Origin: Gemmatimonas sp. UBA2094
GTDB taxonomy: Bacteria > Gemmatimonadota > Gemmatimonadetes > Gemmatimonadales > Gemmatimonadaceae
NCBI GenBank assembly: GCA_002331565.1
Contig: DCZC01000240.1
Location: forward strand, 1 to 18,006
Direction: 5' to 3'
Length of the DNA stretch: 18,006 bases
The position numbers and the translations under genes are program-made. This document shows positions 6,565 through 14,867 of this stretch, piece after piece. The notes under the pieces were generated by a model. It did not search any database, was not told the origin of the DNA, and worked only from the letters and a program-made list of their open reading frames with translations. The first letter of the stretch is position 1. Each line of letters opens with the position of its first letter.

Positions 6565-8013
6565 TCAGGGGACGATCACCGGACGGCCGCGCATGTCGCG
6601 AACGTCCACGGGAGCAATCTTGGTGGCTTTGAGCGCCGGCTCGATGCTCGCGCGATCACCGGCAATGACGATTTGCAATTTGGTGGGATCGAGGTACCGG
6701 GTGGCCACGCGTTGCACATCCGCCGCCGTGACCTTGGCGATGCCGGCATCGAAGGCACCCAGCGTCGAGAGGGGCAGGCCGGTCGGGATGAGCCCCGCCA
6801 CCTGCGAGGCGATATCGCCGGTGCTTTCGAACCCGTCGGCGTAGCCCAGCCGCAGATACCGCTTCACCTTGGCGAGTTCTTCCGCCGGCAGTGGATTCCG
6901 CATGCCCCTGAGTTCGTTCATGAACTCGATGAGCGCGGAGTCGGTTTTGGCAGAGACCACCTCAGCGCGCGCCGTGAACGGCCCCGCGTCCCGTCGCATG
7001 CTGAAGCCGGAGCCGGCGCCATACGTGTAGCCCTTCACTTCGCGCAGTGTGTTGTTGAGCCGTGATGTGAACGAGCCACCGAGGGCCGTGTTCATGACCA
7101 TCAGCGGGAAGTAGTCGGCCGTACTGCGCGGCACGCCGATGGCGCCGATGCGGAAGCTCGACTGCGCGGCCTTTGGCTTGTCGATGATGTGAATCGCCGT
7201 GGCGCCCGCCGTTTGCGGCTTCGCATAGGCGACGGCGGGTACCGTCGCGCGAGGCCACCCACCGAACGCCGCAGCGGCCAACGCCTCCGCTTCGCGCACG
7301 CCGAGGTCACCTACGAGCACCAGCGTTGCATTGTTCGGGCGGTAATACGTGCGCCAGAACTGCTGCACGTCGTCGAGGCCGATCTGCTCGACGGTTTCGC
7401 GCGCACCGCTCGTGCTGCGACCATATGGGTGTGCTTCGCCGAAGACGAGCGCGGCGAAGGCACGGTCGGCCATCGAGGGGCCGCGATCCTGCTCCTGCAA
7501 CAGCGCCGTGAGCCGCTCGCTCTTGAGGCGGGTGAACTCCTTCTCCGGGAAGGTCGGCCGCAGTACCACGTCCGCCATCAGCCGCATCGCGCTATCGAGC
7601 GTGGCCCGCGTGCTGTGCAGCGATACGGCGCTGGTCTCGAGCCCGGCGAACGTGCCGAGGCGGATGGCGAGATACCCGATCTCCTCGGCGAGCCCCAGCG
7701 CGTCGCGCGTGCCGGCGCCTTCGTCGAGCATGTTGGCGGTGAGCGTGGCCAGCCCGGCCTTGGTGGCGGGATCTGCCTCACTGCCCGTGCGGATCACCAG
7801 CTGCGCATCCACCACCGGAAGTTCGTGCTGTTCCACGATCACCAGCCGCAGGCCGTTGGGCAGCGTGCGCTCCACCATGACAGGCAGTTTGAGCGGCGTG
7901 GGCGCAGCAAGCTTGGGCGGCTGGGTGCTGGCCGGCGTGGCAGCGGCCTGCGCACGGGCCGCGAACGGCAGTAGCGCTACGACGGCCGCGGTTGCGAGAG
8001 GACGGGGGCGCAT
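6565..8013 (-). CDS. M16 family peptidase-like protein, zinc-less partner subunit
   Basis: A 482-residue secreted M16 (pitrilysin-like) protein. The N-terminus (MRPRPLATAAVVALLPFAARAQA) is a signal peptide. Domain 1 opens with ERTLPNGLRLVIVEQHELPVV, but where the zinc motif HxxEH would be the sequence reads KAGLATLTANMLDEGAG, so zinc ligands are missing. Domain 2 keeps GSFTSRLNNTLREVKGYTYGAGS, with the Arg and Tyr that in two-chain M16 peptidases contact the substrate from the non-catalytic subunit. With the HxxEH-bearing neighbour this gives the classic two-protein arrangement seen in mitochondrial processing peptidase and bacterial SPH2681/SPH2682-type pairs. The ATG at 8013 shares one base with the neighbour's stop (TGATG), and GGAGGG lies 8 nt upstream; GTG 8016 is an alternative. 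This supports equal co-expression of the two chains. Role is inferred as the partner of the active chain. Confidence 0.92.
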   Translation of the reverse strand: MRPRPLATAAVVALLPFAARAQAAATPASTQPPKLAAPTPLKLPVMVERTLPNGLRLVIVEQHELPVVDAQLVIRTGSEADPATKAGLATLTANMLDEGAGTRDALGLAEEIGYLAIRLGTFAGLETSAVSLHSTRATLDSAMRLMADVVLRPTFPEKEFTRLKSERLTALLQEQDRGPSMADRAFAALVFGEAHPYGRSTSGARETVEQIGLDDVQQFWRTYYRPNNATLVLVGDLGVREAEALAAAAFGGWPRATVPAVAYAKPQTAGATAIHIIDKPKAAQSSFRIGAIGVPRSTADYFPLMVMNTALGGSFTSRLNNTLREVKGYTYGAGSGFSMRRDAGPFTARAEVVSAKTDSALIEFMNELRGMRNPLPAEELAKVKRYLRLGYADGFESTGDIASQVAGLIPTGLPLSTLGAFDAGIAKVTAADVQRVATRYLDPTKLQIVIAGDRASIEPALKATKIAPVDVRDMRGRPVIVP

Positions 8014-9425
8014 CACTTGATCCCTCCGAGGGTCGCTGCCGTGAGCGCCAGCGACGTCTTGCCTTCCGGCACGATGGTGAGCACCACCCGCGGGGTGCCG
8101 GCGAATTGCGCCCGACCGGCGCGCTGCACCGCTGCGGGCGTGAGCGACTCGTATCGCGCCAGATCCTGCGCGAGGAAGTCGGGGGTACCCGTGAAGTAGT
8201 TGTAGTAGCTGAGACGGAACGCCTTGCTTGCCACGTTGGCGAGACCATCGAGCATGCTGGCGCGCATGCCGTTCTGCACGCGCGTGAGTTCACGCGCGGT
8301 CACGCCGTTGGTAAGCACGTCATTCAGCACGCGGGTGATTTCCGCGTCGACTTCCGCGGGGCGTACGCCGGGTTTCGCCGTCACGATCAGTTGGATCATC
8401 CCGTCAAGCTTCTGCGACTGGTTGCTCATGCGCACATCCTGTGCGAGCTGTTTCTCGTACACGAGCGTGCGGTACAGGCGCGAGCTCTTGCCGGTGGCCA
8501 CGATGTCGGCGAAGGCGTCGAGCGCCGCATCGCTCGCACTGAACGCCTTCACGCCGTGCCACGTGTAGTAGATACGGGGCAGCTGCACCCGGTCTTCCAG
8601 CACGAGCACCGTGTCCCGCGTGAGCGTCACGGCCGGTGCCACGGGGCGCGTGATGGCCATGGTGCCGCGCGGAATGGGGCCGAAGTACCTGGTCACCCAC
8701 GCCTTGGCCGAGTCGGGGTCGAAATCGCCGGCGATGGTGATGGTGGCGTTGTTGGGTGCGTAGTACTGCCGGAAGAAATCCTTCACGTCGTCGAGCGCCG
8801 CGGCACTGAGATCGTCCATCGAGCCGATCACGTCCCACGAGTACGGATGCCCCGCGGGGAAGAGCACCGGCAGAATCGTTTCGTCGGACTTGCCGTACGG
8901 CGCGTTGTCCACGCCCTGCCGCCGCTCGTTCTTCACCACGTCGCGCTGCAGGTCGAGCTTGGTCTTGTCCATGGTAGGGAGCAGCCACCCCATGCGGTCG
9001 GCGTCGAGCCAGAGCATGAGCGGCAGCGCGTTCGATGGCCCCGTCTCGTAGTAGTTCGTGCGATCGAAATTGGTGGAGCCGTTGTTGCTCGCCCCGGCCG
9101 CTTCGAGCCACTGGTCGAACTTGCCTACGGGCACGTTCTGCGAGCCCATGAACATCACGTGCTCGAACAGGTGGGCAAAGCCGGTTCGCCCCGGCTTCTC
9201 ATCGCCCGACCCCACCTTGTAGAACCCTTCCACTGCGACGATGGGCACCGAGCGATCCACGTGCAGGATCACCTCGAGCCCGTTGGGGAGGGTGTACTTC
9301 TCGTGCGGGATGCCGGGGGCCTTCTGGCCACGGAGGGGCGTCGTCATCGCCGCGGCGAGCAGCGCGAGTGCGCCGCCCGTACGGCCGGCCCGGCGCACGG
9401 CCGGACCCAAAATCGTGGGAACCAT
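8013..9425 (-). CDS. M16 family zinc peptidase, catalytic subunit
   Basis: A 470-residue secreted metallopeptidase. From Met at 9425 there is an Arg-containing, hydrophobic leader (about residues 8-30) consistent with export. The M16 start segment YTLPNGLEVILHVDRSVP is followed by GFAHLFEHVMFMGS, where His85, Glu88 and His89 form the HxxEH inverted zinc motif; Glu167 in VVKNERRQG is the expected distal zinc ligand. NNGSTNFDRTNYYET, HPYSWDVIG and YYAPNNATITIAGDF are also typical. Domain 2 has SSRLYRTLVYEKQLAQDV. By family knowledge the protein cuts peptides in a closed chamber, probably together with the zinc-less partner encoded directly downstream. The frame is open to 9497, but the extra residues are not family-like; no clear ribosome binding site precedes 9425, and GTG 9431 is possible. 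The permease gene diverges only 70 bp away, so the two share one promoter region. Confidence 0.93.
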   Translation of the reverse strand: MVPTILGPAVRRAGRTGGALALLAAAMTTPLRGQKAPGIPHEKYTLPNGLEVILHVDRSVPIVAVEGFYKVGSGDEKPGRTGFAHLFEHVMFMGSQNVPVGKFDQWLEAAGASNNGSTNFDRTNYYETGPSNALPLMLWLDADRMGWLLPTMDKTKLDLQRDVVKNERRQGVDNAPYGKSDETILPVLFPAGHPYSWDVIGSMDDLSAAALDDVKDFFRQYYAPNNATITIAGDFDPDSAKAWVTRYFGPIPRGTMAITRPVAPAVTLTRDTVLVLEDRVQLPRIYYTWHGVKAFSASDAALDAFADIVATGKSSRLYRTLVYEKQLAQDVRMSNQSQKLDGMIQLIVTAKPGVRPAEVDAEITRVLNDVLTNGVTARELTRVQNGMRASMLDGLANVASKAFRLSYYNYFTGTPDFLAQDLARYESLTPAAVQRAGRAQFAGTPRVVLTIVPEGKTSLALTAATLGGIK

Positions 9426-9495
9426 GGTCACGGATCGAGGGAATTCGTGAGGGCAACAGGTAGCGGAGGAAATGTACACGGGGCAGTTTGGCCCC

Positions 9496-10851
9496 ATGAC
9501 ACCGGTTCAATACGCGGCGAAGCTGGGGACGTTCTCCGGTACCATGCTGGTGGTGGGCGGCATTATCGGGGCGGGGATCTTTCTGTCTCCGGCGGTCGTG
9601 GCCCAGCGCGTCGGCACTTCCCCGCTCACTCTGGCGGCTTGGGGCCTCGGAGCCGTGGTGGCCGTCATCGGCGGCTTCGTGTATGCCGAACTGGGAGCGC
9701 GGCGCCCCCAGGCCGGGGGCACCTACGTGTATCTGCGCGACGCCTACGGCACCTTTCCCGCGTTTATGTATGGCTGGGCGTTGTTCCTCATCATGGCGAC
9801 AGGCGCCATGGCGGCCGTGGCCATGACCGGCGCGAACTATCTGGCCGAACTGCTCGGGCTTGGGGCAGGCGCAGGGCGGCCGATCGCCATCACGCTCATC
9901 GTGGTGCTCACCGGGCTCAATGTGTTGGGGGTCAGTGTCGGGGCGACCACCGGCAACATCCTCACGGTGCTCAAGCTGGCGGCCATCGCGCTGCTCGTGT
10001 TCGCCGCGCTTGCCCTGACACCGCGCTATAGCGCACCGCCGGCGGTGCTCGACACCCCCCTCGCCGCCCCGGTGTCGTGGTCGCAGCTGGTGGTGACCAT
10101 GGGCGGCGCCCTCGTGCCGGTGCTCTTTTCGTTCGGCGGCTGGCAGCAGACCAACGCCGTGGCCGAAGAGTTGGTGGAACCACAACGGACCCTGCCGCGC
10201 GCGCTCATTTTCGGCGTCCTCATCGTGGCGGTCACCTATCTGCTCGTGAACGTCGCGTATCTGCGGGCGCTCGGACTGGAGGGGCTGGCGGCGAGCCGTG
10301 CGCCGGCGGCGGAAACCATGTACGTGTATCTGGGTCCCACCGGCCGGCTCCTCATCACGGGCGGCATCGTCACGTCGACCGTGGGCTTCCTGAGCATGGT
10401 GATATTGATGTCGGCACGCGTGTATCAGGCGATGGCAGCGGACGGCTTGTTTTTCGCGCGCATGGCGCGACTGCACCCGTCGTGGCAGACGCCGGTGGAA
10501 GCCCTTGTAGCGCAGGGCACGGTGGCGCTGCTCCTGCTGTTGACGGGCACATACGGGCAGTTGCTCGATTACGTGGTGTTCGCCGACTGGATCTTTTTCG
10601 GCGCCACCGCCGCGTCGTTATTCGTACTGCGTGCCCGTGACGACGCGCGCGGAGTGCGCAGCCCGGTCACCTCGCCGCTGCACCCGGTCGGGACCCTCGT
10701 GTTCGTCACGGCGGCGCTGTACGTGGTGGTGGGCTCCATTCAATCCAATCCGGGGAATGCCGCGCGTGGCGCGGGGCTGCTGCTGCTCGGCGTGCCCGTC
10801 TACCTCTACTGGAATCGTCAACGCCAACGTCGGGAGACGCCCGTCGCATGA
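9496..10851 (+). CDS. APC superfamily amino acid permease
   Basis: A 451-residue inner-membrane transporter with about 12 hydrophobic helices. Helix 1 carries the family hallmark TMLVVGGIIGAGIFLSP, the broken-helix glycine motif for substrate binding. GFVYAELGARRPQAGGTYVYLRDAYG after helix 2 is the typical APC loop, and FSFGGWQQTNAVAEELVEPQRTLPRA is the conserved helix 6-7 region. This looks like the basic/neutral amino acid-polyamine-organocation branch, likely an amino acid uptake or exchange system; the substrate cannot be read from the sequence. The start is uncertain: ATG 9496 fits family length, while in-frame ATG 9472 is preceded by GGAGG with only 2 nt spacing, adding 8 residues. The TGA overlaps the ATG of the MOSC gene by 4 nt, so the two are co-translated. 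Confidence 0.9.
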   Translation: MTPVQYAAKLGTFSGTMLVVGGIIGAGIFLSPAVVAQRVGTSPLTLAAWGLGAVVAVIGGFVYAELGARRPQAGGTYVYLRDAYGTFPAFMYGWALFLIMATGAMAAVAMTGANYLAELLGLGAGAGRPIAITLIVVLTGLNVLGVSVGATTGNILTVLKLAAIALLVFAALALTPRYSAPPAVLDTPLAAPVSWSQLVVTMGGALVPVLFSFGGWQQTNAVAEELVEPQRTLPRALIFGVLIVAVTYLLVNVAYLRALGLEGLAASRAPAAETMYVYLGPTGRLLITGGIVTSTVGFLSMVILMSARVYQAMAADGLFFARMARLHPSWQTPVEALVAQGTVALLLLLTGTYGQLLDYVVFADWIFFGATAASLFVLRARDDARGVRSPVTSPLHPVGTLVFVTAALYVVVGSIQSNPGNAARGAGLLLLGVPVYLYWNRQRQRRETPVA

Positions 10852-11711
10852 CGGCTTCACACGCATCGCCACCGCCGCGCGTGGCGGCGCTCACGGTGTA
10901 TCCGCTCAAGTCGGCTGCCGGTATCGATGTCGACGCCCTCCACCTCGACGAGCGCGGGGCCACGGGCGACCGGCGGTGGCTCCTGGTCGACGGCTCGGGG
11001 CACGCCATCACGGCGCGGGAGTGTCATGCGCTGCTGCACATCACGCCGCGCTTCGCGACCCCCGATCGCAACGGGTCCCTCCTGCTCGATGCGCCGCGCC
11101 ATACCACCCTGGCCGCGGTAGTGCCGGGCGCCGATGCACTCGCGCGACCGGTGTTCATCTGGGACGATGCCACTTTGGCGCTCGACGCCGGTGACGACGC
11201 GGCCGATTGGTGCAGCGATGTGATCGGTCGCACGTGCCGTCTCGTGTATCTCGACGGCGACGCGCAACGCCCGCTCAAGCACAAATATGCCGGGCCGGTC
11301 GCGGCCGAGCGTCGGCATGTGGCGTTCACCGACGGCGCGCCGCTGCTGGTGCTCGGGATGGCGAGTATCGAGGCGCTCAACGGTCGCCTGCTGGAGCAGG
11401 GCACGCCCGACGTGCTCGACCGGCGCCGATTTCGCGCCAATGTGTGGCTCGACGGGCTGGCGGCCCATGAGGAAGACGGCTGGCGGCTTGTGCAGATGGG
11501 CGAGACGCGCCTGGGCATGGGCTCGCTGTGCACACGCTGCGTGCTCACGACGGTCGATCCGGATACCCTCGAACAGGGGCACGAGCCGCTCCGCATCTGG
11601 GCGGGGTACCGGCGCACCGCCGACGGCGTCGTGTTCGGGGTGAATGCCACGCATGCCGCACCCGGCACCATTGCCGCGGGGGATCCCGTGACCGTGCTCG
11701 ACACCCGCTGA
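10848..11711 (+). CDS. MOSC domain protein, mARC/YcbX-like
   Basis: A 287-residue protein with an N-terminal MOSC beta-barrel (~11-130: LTVYPLKSAAGIDVDAL, then GDRRWLLVDGSGHAITARE) and a MOSC domain (~150-285). The segment GSLCTRCVLTTVDPDT, with Cys228 and Cys231, matches the motif that in mARC and YcbX carries the Cys ligand of the molybdenum cofactor; FTDGAPLLVL and RFRANVWLDGL are also typical. Family members reduce N-hydroxylated compounds or move sulfur with a molybdenum cofactor. YcbX has an extra C-terminal ferredoxin domain; it is absent here, so an outside electron donor would be needed. The ATG at 10848 overlaps the permease stop (ATGA), indicating an operon with the transporter, though a functional link is not obvious. 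MOSC family membership is clear; the reaction is inferred. Confidence 0.9.
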   Translation: MTASHASPPPRVAALTVYPLKSAAGIDVDALHLDERGATGDRRWLLVDGSGHAITARECHALLHITPRFATPDRNGSLLLDAPRHTTLAAVVPGADALARPVFIWDDATLALDAGDDAADWCSDVIGRTCRLVYLDGDAQRPLKHKYAGPVAAERRHVAFTDGAPLLVLGMASIEALNGRLLEQGTPDVLDRRRFRANVWLDGLAAHEEDGWRLVQMGETRLGMGSLCTRCVLTTVDPDTLEQGHEPLRIWAGYRRTADGVVFGVNATHAAPGTIAAGDPVTVLDTR

Positions 11712-11720
11712 TCGGATCGG

Positions 11721-11746
11721 CGCATCGGCGCATTCTTCGCGATGCG
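11721..11746 (+). terminator. Possible terminator after the MOSC gene
   Basis: CGCATCG (11721-11727) pairs with CGATGCG (11740-11746), 9 nt after the MOSC stop, followed by a weak T-containing run (GGTTGTTGG). A further 6-bp pair, CCGGGC 11782-11787 with GCCCGG 11800-11805, lies between it and the convergent pilX end. Either could end transcription. Otherwise 11712-11852 shows nothing. Confidence 0.35.
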
Positions 11747-11852
11747 ACGGTTGTTGGCGGCGGTAGCATTCCTGCGCTGACCCGGGCCGTCAACGCCCAG
11801 CCCGGTGCGTCCCCGTTCCGGGTCGGGCGGTGCCGCTGCGGGAGGCTGCGAC

Positions 11853-13061
11853 TCAGTACAGCGGCGTCCAGCTCCGTTCTTTGGTCCGCGTGAGCATGGC
11901 CGAGCCGCGCAGCGCCGATTCGACGGCGCACTTCGACCACTGGACGTTGGAGTTGCCGACGATGGCGTTGTCGCTGTTCACGTTGGCGTTGCGGCTCACG
12001 GCGCTCCCCCACAGGTCGAACGTGCCGGCCCCCTTCACGATGTCGTCACGGGCGATGATGAGCCCGTACCACTGGAAATTACCTACGGTGCGTACGTCAC
12101 CGTTCACCAGCAACACACCCTGGCCGCGTCCGCGGCTGAGCGTCGCCGTGCCGTTGATATAGATGATGGGGAAGTAGTCGTGGCAGCCGGCAGTATGAAC
12201 GTCACCGCCACTGCTCAGCCGTAGTGGCTCGCCCCAGTTCATGGTGCGGCTGTAATCGCAGCTCGTGGCGGTCCCGACGGGTTCGGGACCGTACGAGCCA
12301 CCGGGCAACGTGATGTCGGCTGCTGCCACGAGCGAGTTCCAGCTCTCCGTCCCGTAGCGGACGTAGGTGTTGGAATCACCGGCGGCGGGGTCGGCGTTGA
12401 CGCCCCCCGTGATGAGATCGGGCTTCTGAATGTCGACCGAGCGTCCCGGCGCAACGGCGATCGCGAACGTGTCGCGGCCGGCGATGTTCGCACAGTGCGA
12501 CCACCCGCTCGGATTGGTGTTGTGTCCCGTGATTTCGGCGGAGCCCTGCACGTGGACATTGCCCGCGGTCGTGAAGGCGCCACCGGGATTGATGGTGGGA
12601 TACGCGATGCGCACCACCATGTTCGTCATGCGTTGCGATTCGAGCTGCTCGTTGCCGATGCTCGCCCGCCCGACAGAACGCACCCAGAACGTGTTGTCGG
12701 TGAGCCGCTGAATGAACACCTTCGCGGTGTCCGTCTCGGCCACGAACACGTTCGACGAATCGATGGCGCCGATGGCCATGCCCGTCGGTGGCGGAAGGTT
12801 CCGCGACCGGTCCCAGTCGGAGATTGCCGCGTTGAGGCCATACTCGGCCACGGCGAACGCGCGCTGCTCCACCAACGCGTTGCGGCCGCCCCGATAGTCC
12901 TGCATGGCGCTGATGATCGCGCCCGTGGAGAGGATGGCGAGCACCACCACAACCACGAGCGTGAGAATCAGCGCCGTACCGCGGCGCGAGCGGCGCGTCG
13001 GCGGCGGTTCTGGAGGTAGGCCAGGCGGCATGGTCGGGTCGCGCTGCTGTGCGGGTTGCAT
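11853..13061 (-). CDS. PilX-like minor pilin / pilus assembly protein
   Basis: A 402-residue protein, last in the four-gene pseudopilin set. A Pro/Arg-rich start (to ~27) is followed by RRG and the hydrophobic helix TALILTLVVVVVLAILSTGAI, the PilX_N style, with no Glu at position 5 of the mature chain. AEYGLNAAISDWDR continues the N-terminal helix. The large C-terminal part (~150-390) is Gly/Asn/Ser-rich with repeated short strands such as GNVHVQGSAEITGHN, NGDVRTVGNFQWYGLIIARDD and GSAVSRNANVNSDN, suggesting a beta-rich, possibly beta-helical, domain. Four Cys are present in this region and could form disulfides outside the cell. It is much longer than classical PilX (about 200 residues). The ATG at 13061 shares one base with the stop of the PilW-like gene (TGATG). 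The role as a pilus tip or assembly factor is inferred from position and N-terminus. Confidence 0.82.
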   Translation of the reverse strand: MQPAQQRDPTMPPGLPPEPPPTRRSRRGTALILTLVVVVVLAILSTGAIISAMQDYRGGRNALVEQRAFAVAEYGLNAAISDWDRSRNLPPPTGMAIGAIDSSNVFVAETDTAKVFIQRLTDNTFWVRSVGRASIGNEQLESQRMTNMVVRIAYPTINPGGAFTTAGNVHVQGSAEITGHNTNPSGWSHCANIAGRDTFAIAVAPGRSVDIQKPDLITGGVNADPAAGDSNTYVRYGTESWNSLVAAADITLPGGSYGPEPVGTATSCDYSRTMNWGEPLRLSSGGDVHTAGCHDYFPIIYINGTATLSRGRGQGVLLVNGDVRTVGNFQWYGLIIARDDIVKGAGTFDLWGSAVSRNANVNSDNAIVGNSNVQWSKCAVESALRGSAMLTRTKERSWTPLY

Positions 13062-13978
13062 CACTGACGGTTCCTCAAGGCGATGCGCAGCGCGAGGGAG
13101 TCGGTGTTCTCCGTCGAGGTGGTACCGAACGGTCCCGAGCTGCGCTGACCGCGGGCGCGCAACAGCAGGTCGATGCGTGACACGCGGCGGCTATTGCCGA
13201 GACCGGTGACGGGGGCCCCGAGACTGTCGAAGTACGCGAAGCGCATGCCGCCTTCGCCGCCACTGACGGGCGGGGCATACGGACCGCCCACGACCACCGG
13301 CGCCGTCCATTCACCGTTCAGATACTCGCTGCGATGGATGTACCACGCGCCGCTTGTTTTCTGGCGCAGCGTGTAGCGCGTGCTGCGGGTGAAGCGTATG
13401 GCACTGCCCATTGTTACCGAGTCTCCAATGTCGCTCGCGACCGTCACGCGATAGCGCACCTTGGTTGCATCGAGCGTGGTGTCGAGGTACGGCGATGGGT
13501 TGCAGTCCGACGCCAACGTTTCGACTTCCGTGATGCGCAGCGGCTTCCACTCGTCGTCTTCGGCGCCGTGCGAGAGTGCGTCGTTGAAGACCCACGCCGT
13601 GTCGCCTTCCTCCGGTTTCGAGTACCAACTGGTGAGCGTGTTGCGCGCCATGTCGAGGGGCGGAAGGGACATGGTGGTCGCGTTGACCTTGCCGCAGATG
13701 ATCGAGGTGCCGATCACGGCGCGGAACTGCACCGAGTCGTTGCCGAAGGCCGTAAGGTCTCCTCCCGAGGACGAGACCGCGCGCAGATCGGCTGGGATGA
13801 GACTCATGGCCGTACGCAGCTCTCGGCGCATGCCCATCTGCTCGTTGGCGCGTTGGAAGAATCGCTGTTGCCCGATCACCAGCCGAGACACGACGAAGCC
13901 GATGATGCTGAGCATGCTCAGGGTGATGAGCAACTCGGCCACGGAGAAACCACGCCGGTGGCGGATCAGTCGCGGCAT
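13061..13978 (-). CDS. PilW-like minor pseudopilin
   Basis: A 305-residue prepilin-like protein. The type III signal is short and basic (MPRLIRHRRG), with cleavage expected between Gly10 and Phe11; mature residues start FSVAE, with Glu at +5, followed by the hydrophobic helix LLITLSMLSIIGFVVSRLVIG. RRELRTAMSLIPADLRAVSSSGGDL resembles the PilW helix and start of the globular domain. The C-terminal part has LGNSRRVSRIDLLLRARGQ, common in PilW/GspJ-like proteins, where strands near the end pack against the helix. Cys pairs (near SIICGK and SDCNPS) could form a disulfide. It is a minor component of a type IV pilus or type II pseudopilus, inserted in the inner membrane. Its start overlaps the 3' end of the PilV-like gene by 13 nt. 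Which of the two machines it serves is not decided by this window. Confidence 0.87.
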   Translation of the reverse strand: MPRLIRHRRGFSVAELLITLSMLSIIGFVVSRLVIGQQRFFQRANEQMGMRRELRTAMSLIPADLRAVSSSGGDLTAFGNDSVQFRAVIGTSIICGKVNATTMSLPPLDMARNTLTSWYSKPEEGDTAWVFNDALSHGAEDDEWKPLRITEVETLASDCNPSPYLDTTLDATKVRYRVTVASDIGDSVTMGSAIRFTRSTRYTLRQKTSGAWYIHRSEYLNGEWTAPVVVGGPYAPPVSGGEGGMRFAYFDSLGAPVTGLGNSRRVSRIDLLLRARGQRSSGPFGTTSTENTDSLALRIALRNRQ

Positions 13979-14379
13979 GGAATCACCATCCGAAAATGAA
14001 GTTCGTTGACCCGGCGCGGCACACGAAGCCGCACATCGATGGTTTTGATATTGCGGCCGTCGGTGACGGTCCACGACTCGCGGACACCGCGCTGCAGCGT
14101 GCTGCCGCTCGACGCACCCGCTGCGAGTTGCGCGCAGGACAGGCTGGTGAGCGAGTCGAGGCGCGCCTGCGCGAGGCCGGCGGCCACCGTTTGGGCATTG
14201 CCGCCGCCCATTTGGCGGGCGACCGAGGCCGAACTCCCGAGTAGCCCGCCGACGGCCACGGCGAGCATGATAACGGCGATGAGCACGTCGAACAGCGTCG
14301 TACCACGGCGGGCCGGCGCCGGTGACAACCTTGGACGCGCGCTCGGCCCTCGGCGTGGCGTACAAGGGATGGCCTTCAT
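13966..14379 (-). CDS. PilV-like minor pseudopilin
   Basis: A 137-residue prepilin-like protein. A longer than usual basic, Pro-rich leader (to ~25) ends RRG, with cleavage expected before TTLFD; mature position 5 is Asp in place of the usual Glu. The helix is VLIAVIMLAVAVGGLLGSSASVARQM. AAGLAQARLDSLTSLSCAQLA fits the PilV/GspI helix region, and the C-terminus holds TDGRNIKTIDVRLRVPRR, like the strands of PilV/GspI. The two Cys (CAQLA and the CRD end) may be bridged. The ATG at 14379 overlaps the stop of the GspH/FimT-like gene (ATGA), and the end overlaps the PilW-like start, so the operon is translated as a coupled set. Identity as PilV- or GspI-like rests on size, order and helix; it could serve either system. 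Confidence 0.82.
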   Translation of the reverse strand: MKAIPCTPRRGPSARPRLSPAPARRGTTLFDVLIAVIMLAVAVGGLLGSSASVARQMGGGNAQTVAAGLAQARLDSLTSLSCAQLAAGASSGSTLQRGVRESWTVTDGRNIKTIDVRLRVPRRVNELHFRMVIPCRD

Positions 14380-14867
14380 AGTGTGCACCCCTGTGGCAGG
14401 ATCAGCCCGGCCGCGCTGACGCACAGCGTGTCCGATTTGGTGCCGTACGTGAGCCGGTAACGCAGCGGCTGGTCGAAGCCGACGTCGTTGCTCAACATGC
14501 CGCGAGCGTTGTAAGCGACGCTGTCCGGTGCGCCACCGAGCTGCTCGAGCGTGATACCGAGTGAGACGTCGAAGCGCAGCGGGCCATACACCCGCACATT
14601 GCTGTTGGTGAGGCCACTGCGCACCCGTACGGTGATTTCGTTGCCGTTGATGATGAGCGCCGAGGGGCGGCCCTTGTGCAGGGCCGCCGCGCGCGCCGCA
14701 CTGAATGCGGAGGCGAGCTGCTGTCGGCCGGCACGCAATGTCGAACTTTCGCGGATGGTGGTTACGCGGGGCGCAACCGTCGCGAACAGGACGGCCAGCG
14801 TCACTACGACGATCAGCAACTCGATCATCGAGTAGCCGGCACGCGAGCGTCTGGAAATGGGCGACAT
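14376..14867 (-). CDS. GspH/FimT-like pseudopilin
   Basis: A 163-residue prepilin-like protein, first gene of the pseudopilin operon. The leader MSPISRRSRAG is followed by mature YSMIELLIVVVTLAVLFATVAPRV, the standard type III signal with Glu at +5. The stretch LRAGRQQLASAFSAARAAALHKGRPSALIINGNEITVR is the GspH/FimT signature, where ARAAAL(-)KG marks the turn into the beta domain. LCVSAAGLILPQGC closes the protein with two Cys that could bridge. By family knowledge GspH/FimT caps or primes pilus or pseudopilus assembly with PilV-, PilW- and PilX-like partners, which follow here in that order. No strong ribosome binding site is seen before ATG 14867, and no pilY1-like gene follows the set. Confidence 0.88.
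   Translation of the reverse strand: MSPISRRSRAGYSMIELLIVVVTLAVLFATVAPRVTTIRESSTLRAGRQQLASAFSAARAAALHKGRPSALIINGNEITVRVRSGLTNSNVRVYGPLRFDVSLGITLEQLGGAPDSVAYNARGMLSNDVGFDQPLRYRLTYGTKSDTLCVSAAGLILPQGCTL

Noticed and set aside
7992..10031. Long + strand open frame of about 680 codons
   Set aside because: It is antisense to the catalytic M16 gene and out of frame over the permease; no family-like segments.
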